DNA of 64,000 nt, taken from positions 1 to 64,000 of the forward strand of contig CAYXZW010000011.1 in assembly GCA_964469905.1 (NCBI GenBank), read 5' to 3'. Every line of letters starts with the position of its first letter. Positions within the stretch are counted from its first letter, which is position 1. Source of the DNA: MVRV01 sp964469905. Lineage in GTDB: Bacteria; Desulfobacterota; Syntrophia; Syntrophales; Smithellaceae. Shown in pieces: positions 1-9,305 of this stretch. A program made the translations under genes and the position numbers. The notes beneath the pieces are model-generated. The model made no database searches. It worked only from the letters and a program-made list of their open reading frames with translations, and was not told the DNA's origin.

Positions 1-919
1 TGCCGTGGTAATTGAGCGGCTTTTCTTCCGCAAATTTGTAGCCCTTGCCTTTTTTGGTGATTATATGAACCAGCACCGGTCCGGTTAAATCCCTGATGTT
101 TTCAAAATTGGCAATGAGATGCTCCAGCGTATGGCCTTCCAAAGGCCCCACGTAAGTAAAGCCCAGTTCTTCAAAAAGAGCTCCGGGAACAACAAAAGTT
201 TTCACTGACTCTTCTATTTGCTGCGAAAACTTGACAATTTGATCGCCGATACCGGGAATGCTTTTGAGAAAATTTTTAATATCCGCCTTTAATTTAGTTA
301 CGGTATGACCCGTCATCATACGATTTAAATAGGAAGACATTGCTCCGACATTAGGGGAAATGGACATTTCATTATCATTCAAAACAATGATCAGGTCTTT
401 ATTGCGATCGCCTGCCCAGTTGAGACCTTCATAGGCCATACCGGTAGTCATGGAACCATCACCGATAACGGCAACAACTTTCCGGGGTATTCCTTTTAAA
501 GAATTGGCTTCGGCAAATCCGGCAGCAACCGAAATGGAAGTTCCGCTGTGTCCGACATTGAAAGTATCGTAGGGACTCTCTTCTCTTCTGGGGAAACCGC
601 TGATGCCGCCCTTCGAGCGCAAAGTGGAAAACACATCTTTGCGTCCCGTAATAATTTTGTGCGCATAAGCCTGATGACCGACGTCCCAGACAATCTTGTC
701 GAGGGGAGTATTAAAAACATAATGCAAGGCCAGAGTCAGTTCCACGGTGCCCAGAGAGGAGGCCAGGTGCCCGCCGGATGATGCGACTGTTGAAATAATC
801 AAACTTCTTATTTCCTGTACCAGTTTACCAAGCTCCGCATTGTTGAGTTTGCGGATATCCGCTGGATTATTTATGTTCTCCAGGACGCTATAATTTGCTA
901 TTTCTTGATGTTTGACCAC
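1..919 (-). CDS. dxs: 1-deoxy-D-xylulose-5-phosphate synthase, N-terminal part (runs off the left edge)
   Basis: Thiamine-diphosphate enzyme that condenses pyruvate and glyceraldehyde 3-phosphate, the first step of the MEP isoprenoid pathway in the cytosol. About 306 residues are visible. They include GHQAYAHKI, the HSGTSISVAAGFA segment and the TPP motif GDGSM...N, all typical of the N-terminal half of the roughly 620-residue family. I chose the GTG at 917-919 because an AGAAGG ribosome site lies about 8 bases upstream and the DXS reading frame begins there (MVKHQEIANYSVLEN). It starts 15 bp after the FPP synthase stop, so it is the last visible gene of an xseA-xseB-ispA-dxs operon, a common bacterial order. 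The C-terminal transketolase domains lie outside the window. Confidence 0.95.
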   Translation of the reverse strand, partial: MVKHQEIANYSVLENINNPADIRKLNNAELGKLVQEIRSLIISTVASSGGHLASSLGTVELTLALHYVFNTPLDKIVWDVGHQAYAHKIITGRKDVFSTLRSKGGISGFPRREESPYDTFNVGHSGTSISVAAGFAEANSLKGIPRKVVAVIGDGSMTTGMAYEGLNWAGDRNKDLIIVLNDNEMSISPNVGAMSSYLNRMMTGHTVTKLKADIKNFLKSIPGIGDQIVKFSQQIEESVKTFVVPGALFEELGFTYVGPLEGHTLEHLIANFENIRDLTGPVLVHIITKKGKGYKFAEEKPLNYHG

Positions 920-934
920 AGTATCAACCTTCTT

Positions 935-1840
935 TTATGATTTTCTGTCCATAATATAACGGGCAATAAGTCGCAGGGGTAATGCCCTCTTATCGAATAT
1001 TGTGAGACTGGCAATTGCCGTATCAATATGCTTTTGTAATTCCGCTTTGGCGGAATCCATTCCCATTAAGGATGGATAAGTTACTTTGCCTGCCGCAGTG
1101 TCGCTGCCTGTTCCCTTTCCCATCAATTCACTATCACCTTCGACATTTAAAATGTCATCGGCGATCTGAAAAGCCATTCCGATATTCATACCATAAGCAG
1201 CCAGCGACTTAATTTTATTTTCGCGGGCATTGGACATAATCGCACCTGACTTTACTGCGGCGGTGATCAGCGCTCCCGTTTTTCGCCGGTGTATTTCATA
1301 GAGGACGTCCCGGGTGGGTCTTGATTTTTCGGAAAGCACATCAAGTGTCTGTCCACCAACCATTCCGGCTATTCCTGCAGCCTGTGAAATTTCCTGGATG
1401 ACAGCTAAGCGTTTTTCCGCCGAAAATTTTAACTTTTCCGTCCGCGACAAAACAATAAACGCCTCGGTTAGAAGCGCATCACCGGCCAGTATGGCAATAT
1501 TTTCGCCGAATACCTTGTGGCAGGTTGGCTTGCCGCGCCGGAAATCATCATTGTCCATGGAAGGCAGATCATCATGAATCAGCGAATATGTATGGATAAA
1601 TTCCAGGGCGCAGGCAACCGGCATGACCTGTGCCAAATCTCCGCTTACAGCCTCCGCTGCAGCCAGGCAGAGAATAGGCCTGATCCGCTTGCCTCCGGCA
1701 AAGACGCTGTAATGAACAGCCTTATAGATTTCCGGCGGCGTGTTATTTTCTGTCGGCAGATACCAGTGCAGAGCTTCTTCCACGATTTTGCGTCTGTCCT
1801 GCAGATAGGCGTCCAGGAATGAATCCTTACTTATAATCAC
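935..1840 (-). CDS. ispA: Farnesyl diphosphate synthase (short-chain polyprenyl synthetase)
   Basis: Condenses isopentenyl diphosphate with allylic diphosphates to make farnesyl (or geranyl) diphosphate, directly downstream of the MEP pathway. The 301 residues match the usual length. GGKRIRP at about 49-55 binds IPP. The first Asp-rich motif is DDLPSMDND at about 90-98. The second is DDILN at about 228-232, where most family members have DDxxD, so its last Asp is Asn here. The start is a GTG at 1838-1840 with AGGAGAGG just upstream; it overlaps the xseB 3' end by 14 bp, indicating coupling. Product length (C15 versus C20) cannot be fixed from the sequence. Confidence 0.93.
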   Translation of the reverse strand: MIISKDSFLDAYLQDRRKIVEEALHWYLPTENNTPPEIYKAVHYSVFAGGKRIRPILCLAAAEAVSGDLAQVMPVACALEFIHTYSLIHDDLPSMDNDDFRRGKPTCHKVFGENIAILAGDALLTEAFIVLSRTEKLKFSAEKRLAVIQEISQAAGIAGMVGGQTLDVLSEKSRPTRDVLYEIHRRKTGALITAAVKSGAIMSNARENKIKSLAAYGMNIGMAFQIADDILNVEGDSELMGKGTGSDTAAGKVTYPSLMGMDSAKAELQKHIDTAIASLTIFDKRALPLRLIARYIMDRKS

Positions 1841-2063
1841 TATCCTCTCCTGAGAATGGTTTTACCTGACCGGAATCATCTTTAGCTAAAAGCATCTCGA
1901 CGCGACGCTGGGCCTCGTCCAATTTCGCCTGACAAGAACGAATCAGCTTGATCCCTTCCTCAAATGATTTGAGAGCTTCTTCCAGCGGCAGATCACCTGT
2001 CTCCATTTTTTTTACTATATCTTCGAGTTTTTCCAGCGCATCTTCAAACTTTTCTTTGGCCAT
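1827..2063 (-). CDS. xseB: Exodeoxyribonuclease VII small subunit
   Basis: Small subunit of ExoVII, which degrades single-stranded DNA from both ends; several XseB chains coat one XseA. The 78 residues form a predicted helical hairpin. The signature FEDALEKLEDIVKKMETG is followed by LPLEEALKSFEEGIKLIRSC, and the length is normal. The stop lies inside the ispA start region, and the gene begins 5 bp after the xseA stop, so xseA-xseB-ispA-dxs are tightly packed and probably co-transcribed. Confidence 0.95.
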   Translation of the reverse strand: MAKEKFEDALEKLEDIVKKMETGDLPLEEALKSFEEGIKLIRSCQAKLDEAQRRVEMLLAKDDSGQVKPFSGEDSDYK

Positions 2064-2068
2064 TGTCT

Positions 2069-3409
2069 CTACTCTCCGTATATTTTTTCCACCCGGGCGG
2101 TGAAGCCGCCCTTTGCCAGTTGAATGTTTACCTCTTCATTTGTCATCAATACTTCGGCCTGCCTGATAATTTCTCCTCCCGGAGACTTGCGCGTGATACT
2201 GTAACCCCTTGACAGCACGGCCAGCGGGCTTAATGTGTCCAGCAGCGCCGCGTTTTTCCGCAGACGTTCCAGACGGTAAGCCCGATAGCTTTTCCAGTGA
2301 GAAAGTGTATCCTTTTGTAAAATATTGAGCAACACTCTTTTTTCCTGAACGTACTTCGCCGGGCTTTGGTGCAGCAGAGCCGTTTCCCTTGTGCGCAAAC
2401 TGTTTAAGAGACTATCTCTTTGATGGCGCAAAGCCCGTTGCATTTTTTCCTGCAAATCATCAAGATGAATCCGCCAATCAACCAAAAGTCGCCGCGGATC
2501 CTGCAATCGCTCCTGCAACGAGGCCAAGTGCTTTTGCTGATCGGCGAGATAGCGGCCGTAACCGGCACGAACCCTTTGTTGAAGGTTTGTAATTTTGGCC
2601 AGCAATTCCGCACTTTCGGGAACTACTAATTCCGCTGCGGCCGAAGGCGTCGGTGCGCGCAAATCGGCAACAAAATCACAAATCGTAAAATCTGTCTCAT
2701 GACCTACTGCTGATATAATGGGAATCGCGGAGCGGAAAATCTCTCTGGCCAGATCTTCGCTGTTAAAAGGCGCCATGTCTTCCAGAGAACCGCCGCCGCG
2801 GGCAATGATGATTACGTCAACACCGCCTGCCGCCTGTAAGTTCCTCAATCCCAGAATAATTTCCGCTGCCGCCTCTGTTCCCTGCACCCGGGATGGCGCG
2901 ATTAATATATCTACGGAAGGAAAACGGCGGCGGGTGATATGGAGAATATCTTTAATCACCGCGCCGGTAGGAGAAGTTATTACACCGATTTTCCGGGGTA
3001 AAAAAGGGATACTTTTTTTATAGCGTTCATCAAATAACCCTTCTGAGGCCAGCCGGGCTTTGAGTTGTTCAAAAGCTTTTTGCAGGGCGCCGATGCCAAG
3101 CGGTTCCACCGATTCTACAATTAATTGATATTCGCCGCGCGGATGATAGACGCTCAGGCGGGCGCGGCATAAAACACTTAACCCTTCTTCCAGTTCAAAT
3201 TCGGCCGCCCGATTCTTCGCAAAGCCGAATTGCTTGAAGTAAACCGCCCGAATCTGGCTTTTATCATCCTTGAGTGTAAAGTAAGTATGGCCGGATTGGG
3301 GTTTGCGTAAATTGGATACTTCGCCTTCAACCCAAACAAAACTGAACGCTTCTTCGAGCAGGTCTTTAATAGTATCGTTAAGCTGTGAAACTGTAATAAT
3401 TTCTTTCAT
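2069..3409 (-). CDS. xseA: Exodeoxyribonuclease VII large subunit
   Basis: Catalytic subunit of ExoVII. I place the start at the ATG at 3407-3409 (MKEIITVSQLNDTIKDLL), giving 446 residues. This has an AAGGA site 7 bases upstream and matches the conserved N-terminus; reading further upstream to 3574 adds 55 residues with no family resemblance. The N-terminal OB-fold contains VSNLRKPQSGHTYFTLKD. The catalytic core contains IGVITSPTGAVIKDI, IIARGGGSLEDMAPFNSE and SAVGHETDFTICDFVADLRAPTPS (quoted in pieces of the conserved stretch). A long coiled-coil region follows, then the C-terminal LSRGYSIT motif. It is the first gene of the operon and diverges from the deoxyhypusine-synthase-like gene. Confidence 0.95.
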   Translation of the reverse strand: MKEIITVSQLNDTIKDLLEEAFSFVWVEGEVSNLRKPQSGHTYFTLKDDKSQIRAVYFKQFGFAKNRAAEFELEEGLSVLCRARLSVYHPRGEYQLIVESVEPLGIGALQKAFEQLKARLASEGLFDERYKKSIPFLPRKIGVITSPTGAVIKDILHITRRRFPSVDILIAPSRVQGTEAAAEIILGLRNLQAAGGVDVIIIARGGGSLEDMAPFNSEDLAREIFRSAIPIISAVGHETDFTICDFVADLRAPTPSAAAELVVPESAELLAKITNLQQRVRAGYGRYLADQQKHLASLQERLQDPRRLLVDWRIHLDDLQEKMQRALRHQRDSLLNSLRTRETALLHQSPAKYVQEKRVLLNILQKDTLSHWKSYRAYRLERLRKNAALLDTLSPLAVLSRGYSITRKSPGGEIIRQAEVLMTNEEVNIQLAKGGFTARVEKIYGE

Positions 3410-3480
3410 CTGTATGTCCTTGCGGTGTGGATTATCAGATATTAGCAGGTAAAACAAGATTGATTTTATACCATTTGATT

Positions 3481-3510
3481 CGTCGAGACCTTGCAGGCAG
3501 CATCTCGACG
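3481..3510. repeat. Perfect 8-bp inverted repeat between divergent genes
   Basis: CGTCGAGA (3481-3488) and TCTCGACG (3503-3510) are separated by 14 bases in the shared promoter region of xseA (minus) and the deoxyhypusine-synthase-like gene (plus). It has no T-tract, so it may be an operator or a leader hairpin rather than a terminator. Function unknown. Confidence 0.5.
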
Positions 3511-3648
3511 TTATGCCTCGATATACTTTACAGGCGAAAGAGTATTGAATGTTTTTTCGCTGGCGCAAATTCAATAGATTGACTTTTATCCATCCATGCT
3601 TTAAAAAGCTCGGTAATATTAATATTAATCAGGAGAGTGACAATTCCC

Positions 3649-4692
3649 ATGAAAAAGAAAGATTTACTGAATAAAAAAGTCGAGCACATTGACATCAAAG
3701 CGATCAATTCTGTGGACATTATTAAAGCCATGAAAAAGATGTCCTTTTCCGCCCGTGATCTGGCCAATGCCGCCGACATTTACGACTCGATGCTCAAAGA
3801 AAAAAACTGCGCCGTGATCCTGACTCTGGCCGGTTCCACCTCTGCCGCCGGGTGTATGCAGGTATATGTGGATATGGTTAAAAACAACATGATCGATGTG
3901 ATTGTAGCCACCGGCGCCGCAATAGTGGATATGGATTTCTTTGAAGCTCTGGGATTCAAACACTATCAGGGCTCTCCTTTTGTTGACGACAAGTTGCTGC
4001 GCAGCCTTTATATTGACCGGATTTACGATACTTACATTGATGAAGAAGATCTTCAGGCCTGCGATAAAACCATCAAGATCATTGCCGACTCCCTTGCGCC
4101 TCGCGCTTACTCTTCGCGGGAATTTATCGCGGAGATGGGTAAATATCTGCAGAAGCATGCGAAAAAGAAAGACTCGCTGGTTCAGGCGGCCTACGAACAT
4201 GGTGTGCCGATTTTCTGCCCGGCCTTCTCCGACAGTTCGGCGGGATTCGGTCTGGTCCTGCACCAGCATGAATTTCCGGAAAACCATGTCTCCATCGATT
4301 CTGTTAAAGATTTCCGCGAGTTGACCATGATCAAAATTAAAGCCGGTAAAACCGGTTTATTGATGATCGGTGGCGGTGTGCCGAAAAATTTCGCCCAGGA
4401 TACGGTGGTTTGTGCGGAAATATTGGGTCATGAAGTACCTATGCATAAGTATGCCGTACAAATAACTGTTGCCGATGTACGCGACGGCGCCTGCTCCAGC
4501 TCTACGCTCAAAGAAGCTAATTCGTGGGGTAAAGTGGATTCGTCCTGCGAACAAATGGTTTATGCGGAAGCTACCACCGTCCTGCCGCTCCTGGCGAGTT
4601 ACGCCTACCACAAGGGCAGATGGAAGACGCGTAAAAAATGGGAATTGGCAAAAATATTTGATGTTCCGGGGAAAAACGTTAAGAAAAAGTAA
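3649..4692 (+). CDS. Deoxyhypusine synthase family protein
   Basis: NAD-dependent aminobutyl-transfer family. In eukaryotes and archaea the enzyme moves the aminobutyl group of spermidine to a lysine of eIF5A. Bacteria lack eIF5A, and bacterial homologues are thought to act on small amines in polyamine metabolism (for example homospermidine formation), so the acceptor here is an inference. The 347 residues include LAGSTSAAGCMQVYVDM and DVIVATGA (NAD site), and ANSWGKVDSS, whose Lys corresponds to the catalytic lysine of the WGK motif. I chose the ATG at 3649 because AGGAGAG at 3631-3637 sits at a normal distance; a GTG at 3637 would overlap that site. The gene stands alone and is followed by a strong terminator. 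Confidence 0.88.
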   Translation: MKKKDLLNKKVEHIDIKAINSVDIIKAMKKMSFSARDLANAADIYDSMLKEKNCAVILTLAGSTSAAGCMQVYVDMVKNNMIDVIVATGAAIVDMDFFEALGFKHYQGSPFVDDKLLRSLYIDRIYDTYIDEEDLQACDKTIKIIADSLAPRAYSSREFIAEMGKYLQKHAKKKDSLVQAAYEHGVPIFCPAFSDSSAGFGLVLHQHEFPENHVSIDSVKDFRELTMIKIKAGKTGLLMIGGGVPKNFAQDTVVCAEILGHEVPMHKYAVQITVADVRDGACSSSTLKEANSWGKVDSSCEQMVYAEATTVLPLLASYAYHKGRWKTRKKWELAKIFDVPGKNVKKK

Positions 4693-4767
4693 GCCGGACT
4701 AAACCGATTTCTGCGACTTGCTGAAGTTAAAGAATAGATGTTTTTCAATATGTGCTTGTATTGTTCC

Positions 4768-4815
4768 ATTGCCTGTCTGCCCCGGTATTACCAGCGGCAG
4801 ACAGGCAATTTTTTA
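4768..4815 (+). terminator. Rho-independent terminator after the deoxyhypusine-synthase-like gene
   Basis: ATTGCCTGTCTGCC (4768-4781) pairs perfectly with GGCAGACAGGCAAT (4796-4809), a 14-bp stem with a 14-base loop. It is followed by a run of six T. It lies 76 bp after the stop codon. Confidence 0.9.
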
Positions 4816-4897
4816 GCAGCCTTTCTTTGCCTATCTTCCGTAATGCTTCCATGACTTTAATTATATGCCATTGCCGGATCCATGCCCCGGAAAGGGA

Positions 4898-5560
4898 TTA
4901 CTGTCCGGGCATGAGCGGACGGAAGAAGCTCTGGTCCAGGACGCCGTTTTTTCCCATTTGAGCATCCCATAAGGCCTGATTGATGAAAGGGATGATCTGA
5001 GTCATGTTTTCGGCGGTCAGATGCTCCGGCTTCGCGAGCTTGACAAGAAGGGCTTCATCGAGTTTTCCCGTCTTTCCAAAGTTGACCCCGAGCATGTAGA
5101 ATAGCGCAAAGTATTTGTCTGTAAGAAATGGCGGTTGAACATCGAGTCCCTCGCAGCCGCCTTTTAGAATGGAACCTAAGGAACGGCAGCCCATCTTTTG
5201 AGCGAACTTCTCACAGTACCTGGCTACATAGCGGTTATGGGATGTTTCGGGAAATCCACACTGGATCATGAAGCCAAGGGCGGGATTACCTGCTTTACCC
5301 GCAAGGGGCGCCAGTGCCTCCAGAAATTCCTTGACGCTCCCGGGCATGGCATCTATGTATAGCGGAAATCCGATAATAACATTCTGTGCTGCGGCGAATG
5401 TACCCGTCAGAGCATGGAGGTTCTGTCTGTATCTGGTCAGGTATTCTATCTCACAGGTGTTTCCCGCGGTCTCCAGAAATCCCCTGATAAAATGTCCCAT
5501 CAGCCTGTCGGAATTGTTTTTCTTTCCCCTCGGGGAGCCGTTAATGAATGTCAATTGCAT
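4898..5560 (-). CDS. Flavodoxin-fold NAD(P)H-dependent oxidoreductase-like protein
   Basis: A 220-residue protein of the flavodoxin/NADPH-dependent FMN reductase fold. The N-terminus MQLTFINGSPRGKKNNS has the strand-loop (NGSPRGKxxNS) that binds the FMN phosphate. NVIIGFPLYIDAMPG at about 60-75 is the second flavin-contacting loop. The C-terminal 60 residues have no motif I recognise. The start has a strong AAAGGAGG site 6 bases upstream and overlaps the end of the upstream flavoprotein gene by 20 bp, so the two are translationally coupled and probably work together. Substrate unknown. Confidence 0.75.
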   Translation of the reverse strand: MQLTFINGSPRGKKNNSDRLMGHFIRGFLETAGNTCEIEYLTRYRQNLHALTGTFAAAQNVIIGFPLYIDAMPGSVKEFLEALAPLAGKAGNPALGFMIQCGFPETSHNRYVARYCEKFAQKMGCRSLGSILKGGCEGLDVQPPFLTDKYFALFYMLGVNFGKTGKLDEALLVKLAKPEHLTAENMTQIIPFINQALWDAQMGKNGVLDQSFFRPLMPGQ

Positions 5561-6092
5561 GGAGGACCTCCTTTACTGGTGTTTCGGTGAAGCGGATAAA
5601 GCCTAGGGATGACCTCACGTTAATGGCCTCCCTACGGAAGATGTCTGATGCGATGACGATATCTTCCTCGTCTGTGGAGGCCTCCTTCTCCAGGAGAAAT
5701 GAAATGACCGGGTACTTATCATACCGTTTCTTGTGATGCACCTCTTTGTCGATCTCCTCAAGGTGGGGATGAACAAGGGGGAGATTCCTGTCCATAGTGT
5801 TTTTCAGCAGAGAACTTAAAAAGCCCATGATTAGAGGTGAGGCGAGGATAACGTGGTCCGCCGCAATATACTTGCGGGAAACTTCGGGTGCGTCATCGCG
5901 GATGCTGCAGTTGCCCGGGGTCTTGACCCAGCAGTTGAAGCAACCGATGCACGGCCTGATATGCAGATCCCGGAGGACAAGGACTTCCGTGTTATGTGCG
6001 ACCGACCTCATCTCGTCCGCCAAGCGATTGATGTAAATGTCGAAACCATCATTTGTGCCAAATGGGTTTCCATTAAGAATTAAAAACTTCAT
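5541..6092 (-). CDS. Flavodoxin-family protein with iron-sulfur-flavoprotein-like cysteines
   Basis: 183 residues when started at the ATG at 6090-6092, which has GAGAG at good spacing; a GTG at 6104 would add four residues but lacks a clear ribosome site. FLILNGNPFGTNDG is a flavodoxin-type FMN loop. PCIGCFNCWVKTPGNC gives Cys-x2-Cys-x2-Cys-like spacing, as in NADPH-dependent FMN reductase and iron-sulfur flavoprotein families. VILASPLIMGFLSSLLKN is the second flavin loop. Together with the overlapping downstream gene it forms a two-gene redox operon. Partner and substrate are not evident. Confidence 0.78.
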   Translation of the reverse strand: MKFLILNGNPFGTNDGFDIYINRLADEMRSVAHNTEVLVLRDLHIRPCIGCFNCWVKTPGNCSIRDDAPEVSRKYIAADHVILASPLIMGFLSSLLKNTMDRNLPLVHPHLEEIDKEVHHKKRYDKYPVISFLLEKEASTDEEDIVIASDIFRREAINVRSSLGFIRFTETPVKEVLHAIDIH

Positions 6093-6220
6093 AATTGCTC
6101 TCACTTTTCATTTCATAATCAAGCTGTTTAATTCGTCTGGCCCTGTCGTCATAATTTAATAGGCAGAGCTGCACTAGCTCACAATTCCTTCTGCTCCGTG
6201 CTGTAAGCCGGCTACTTTTT

Positions 6221-8866
6221 TTACGGTTTCAGGAAGAGCCTGTGTTTTGCATCCGCCTCCACCTGCTGTCTGCTCCAGAGCATTGGTTGGTACTGGACTC
6301 TGGCCCATGGTAATATCTGATCGCCATAGCCGGGGCTGCCCGGGTGGCCACTGTTGCCTGTGGAATTGACGGCCACGCTCTTATCGAAATCGCCCAGGTC
6401 AACGATCATACGCATGGAAGGGATCAGGCGCACACTGAAATTACCGTTACTGGCGTACGACATATTGTTGTTGACGCACTCGGTGCATCCTCCGGTGGGC
6501 ACCGGGCCTCGGTTGACGATCGATTCTATCAGTCCTATACCGCTGACGCCGAGCGGATTACTAACGAAGGTCGCTTTATGCAGCGCCCCCCACTTCCACT
6601 GGTTGCGATCCTTGCCCAACGCTGCTACGGTTGCGGCGTAACCCTCTTGAAAGGAGCGGACAAGAACATCGTCACGCGTCTCCCGTTTGTTCTGGGTGGT
6701 TGGATCGTCCCACCAGGGGTCGTCCGGTTTCTGCATCAGCAGGGTAATTGCCCACAGTTCCTTATCCACACCGTCGGCTTTGGCGATGCCCTCCAGTCTG
6801 GTCTGGAAAGTGTTTTTCATCAAACGCATGATAAACCAGTTGAAGAGTACTGCCTGGGAGCTGTCCTCACCACTGAAACGGTCCCACTGGAGCAGCCAGT
6901 CACGTGCATTCGACAGCGTTGGGTCGCTGAACTTGAGATTGGCCAGCGCCGGCAGTATTTCATCGGCGGGAAGGCTCTTGCTGTCGGCCTGCATAGTTTG
7001 GTATGACGCTACTGTATGCGGTGCAAACTGCTTTACCAACTCATCAATCCTCTGGCTGCGATAACCATAGATCCATTTATTGAACTTGCTGCCGAAGTGA
7101 GCGTTGACGTTCGGCCCGAGCTTCTTATTGAGCATACCGTAGTAATCCGGGGGGGCCACTTCCTGGTTGGCGGCCACGATGTAATTGCGCGCCGGGTTAT
7201 ACAGGTGCGGCATCAGCTCGTAGGGTATATAGCCCCTCCACTCGTATTCGTCAGTCCAGCCCGGTGTGGGCACTTGGCCGGCATGGTTTTTAACGCGTAT
7301 GGGTATTCTGCCCGGCATCTGGTAGCCTACATTACCCTGCCGGTCGGCATATATCAGGCTCTGCGACGGAGTATCCCAGTATTGAAGCGCGGCGCGGAAA
7401 TCCTTCCAGTTCTCTGCTTTATTCAAGCCGCTGACGGCCAAAGCGATGCTGCCCGGCTCCAGCGCCGTCCAGTGCAGGGCCAGTGGATCTTTATTGTTAT
7501 AACCCGTTATTTCTCCGCTTTTTTGATTATATTGATGGTCGTTGATGATAGGGCCCAAGTGGGTCTGCCTGACCTTAATGGAGAGGGATGGTTTGCCATC
7601 GCCGAAGGATATTGTCTCGTCGCGAACGGTCATATTGCGCCACTTGCCATTCCACTCGTATTGGAGCGGATTGGCCGGGTTAATTTTGATCCGGTACTGA
7701 TCATTCACGTCGGGATAGACATTGGTAACACCCCAGGCGATATCGTTGTTGTGCCCGACCACCACACCTGGACTGGAAGGAAAGGAAAAGCCAGTGACAT
7801 CGAAGGGCTTACCCGAGCCGTTGTCCGGACAGTGCAGAGCGATACGATACCAGATGGAGGGCTGCTGAATGCCCAAATGGGGGTCATTGGCCAGCAGGGG
7901 CTTACCGCTCTTTGTAAGGCTGCCGGTAGCCACCCAGCTGTTGCTTCCGGCGCCCTCTGTTTGTCCTCTGATCATGGAGAGGTCAGCTGCCAGGTCGTCA
8001 ATAGTTGATGTCATCTCCGGGTGATCAAGACGAAGCAATCTTTGATCGGTTGAAGAAACATTATTGGCCTGATTGCCGGTGTGTGCCGGGAGATTTCCGT
8101 CATGTTTGTATGAATTCAAACTCTTTGTAAAAGTAGTCTTGATGTCTTCGTCCGACAGGATAGTTAATTTTTTGCCAAGCGGCCAGGCCGGCACCAGCCA
8201 TTGCTCTGCCATATCCGCACCAAGCCGATCGTAGAGTTTGCTGCGAACGAGTTCCAGGTCGCGGGAAAGACCTAGGTCCCAGGCCATCAGTTTGGTGAAG
8301 ACCAGCGAGTCGAGTGGCGTCCAGGGCTCCACTCTGAAAGTAACGCCGGTCAGGCCGAGTATGGAGTAATTAACCGAGAGCTGCCGGGGCGAACGACCGG
8401 AGATATAGGCGTTGACGCCCCTGGCGAAGTCTTCCAGTATGGCGCGTTGGCCGGGCGCATAGCTTTTATATTCTTGTTCGGCCACCTTGTAGAGACCCAG
8501 TGAGCGCAGGTAGATATCCGATTTGACCAGGGCGGCCTTCTTGCCGGTCAGTTCCCCGATGCGGCCGCCACAGGTTTTGCGGAAAAACTCCATCTGCCAC
8601 CAGCGGTCCTGAGCCTGAATGAACCCCTGTGCAAAGAACAAATCGGTCATGTTCTTGGCATAGATGTGCGGTGTGCCGGAGGAATCGCGGATCACTTCCA
8701 CACGATCATTCAATCCCTGCAACTTCAATTCTCCGTCCACCGGCGGCAGAGGACTGCGGACTATGTAGCAATAGTATGCGTAGCTTCCGCCGCAGACAAG
8801 AACAATCAGCGAAAGCAGGACGATTAATGTGATTTTAACGGCTTTTCCGACTTTTACCTTTGCCAT
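6221..8866 (-). CDS. Penicillin acylase family (S45) N-terminal-nucleophile amidohydrolase
   Basis: 881-residue exported or membrane-anchored hydrolase that cleaves amide-linked acyl chains. Family members hydrolyse beta-lactam side chains or acyl-homoserine lactones; the substrate here cannot be told. Residues about 10-33 form one hydrophobic anchor or signal segment. The alpha-chain region contains GTPHIYA and DRWWQMEFFRK. The autoprocessing site GAGSNSW puts the new N-terminal nucleophile at about Ser308, followed by the family motif LLANDPHL. Later NYIVAANQ and GHPGSPGYGDQ match the beta chain. Processing to alpha and beta chains is therefore expected in the periplasm. It is a single gene with about 440 bp of non-coding sequence upstream. 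Confidence 0.92.
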   Translation of the reverse strand: MAKVKVGKAVKITLIVLLSLIVLVCGGSYAYYCYIVRSPLPPVDGELKLQGLNDRVEVIRDSSGTPHIYAKNMTDLFFAQGFIQAQDRWWQMEFFRKTCGGRIGELTGKKAALVKSDIYLRSLGLYKVAEQEYKSYAPGQRAILEDFARGVNAYISGRSPRQLSVNYSILGLTGVTFRVEPWTPLDSLVFTKLMAWDLGLSRDLELVRSKLYDRLGADMAEQWLVPAWPLGKKLTILSDEDIKTTFTKSLNSYKHDGNLPAHTGNQANNVSSTDQRLLRLDHPEMTSTIDDLAADLSMIRGQTEGAGSNSWVATGSLTKSGKPLLANDPHLGIQQPSIWYRIALHCPDNGSGKPFDVTGFSFPSSPGVVVGHNNDIAWGVTNVYPDVNDQYRIKINPANPLQYEWNGKWRNMTVRDETISFGDGKPSLSIKVRQTHLGPIINDHQYNQKSGEITGYNNKDPLALHWTALEPGSIALAVSGLNKAENWKDFRAALQYWDTPSQSLIYADRQGNVGYQMPGRIPIRVKNHAGQVPTPGWTDEYEWRGYIPYELMPHLYNPARNYIVAANQEVAPPDYYGMLNKKLGPNVNAHFGSKFNKWIYGYRSQRIDELVKQFAPHTVASYQTMQADSKSLPADEILPALANLKFSDPTLSNARDWLLQWDRFSGEDSSQAVLFNWFIMRLMKNTFQTRLEGIAKADGVDKELWAITLLMQKPDDPWWDDPTTQNKRETRDDVLVRSFQEGYAATVAALGKDRNQWKWGALHKATFVSNPLGVSGIGLIESIVNRGPVPTGGCTECVNNNMSYASNGNFSVRLIPSMRMIVDLGDFDKSVAVNSTGNSGHPGSPGYGDQILPWARVQYQPMLWSRQQVEADAKHRLFLKP

Positions 8867-9305
8867 CGTTCACCCTCCCTGATAAACTACCTGTTGATTT
8901 TTTATGTTACGTAGATCAATTTATCTCGATGCTACAGGTTGATTTTTTTCTCTCGGCAACGCATTTTTCCCGGGCTTTGATAATAAGATTTCAACCCTTT
9001 ATCCATACGGGCACATCACCTCATATAACGTGGCGACAATATCATAAATAACGGGAAAAGACATTAATGATTGCGAATGCGACATGAACATCATTTCTTC
9101 GATTGCATGCTGCTGGCCGGGATTTGCTCAAATTATACAACGCCGCCAGTTCATCCTGTGTTGGCATCTAACAGTCAACTGCTTATTGAAAATAATTATG
9201 CGGCAACTTTTTTGAATTTCTAAGGTTTTCGATCATTTTTTTCTGCTGTCATTAATCATGTTCATTCTCTTGAGCCTCAGTAGCCGCAACCGTTATCAAA
9301 AATTA
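8867..9305. other. Non-coding stretch between the acylase gene and the selC-like gene
   Basis: No convincing reading frame or RNA signature was found. It must hold the acylase promoter on the minus strand and the 3' end of the selenium transcript. Nothing else can be supported. Confidence 0.5.

Noticed and set aside
3410..3574. 55-codon N-terminal extension of xseA
   Set aside because: No ribosome site and no resemblance to XseA; the internal ATG with AAGGA fits the family start.
7016..8008. Long plus-strand frame of 330 codons
   Set aside because: It is the antisense shadow of the penicillin-acylase gene, which has full family motifs.
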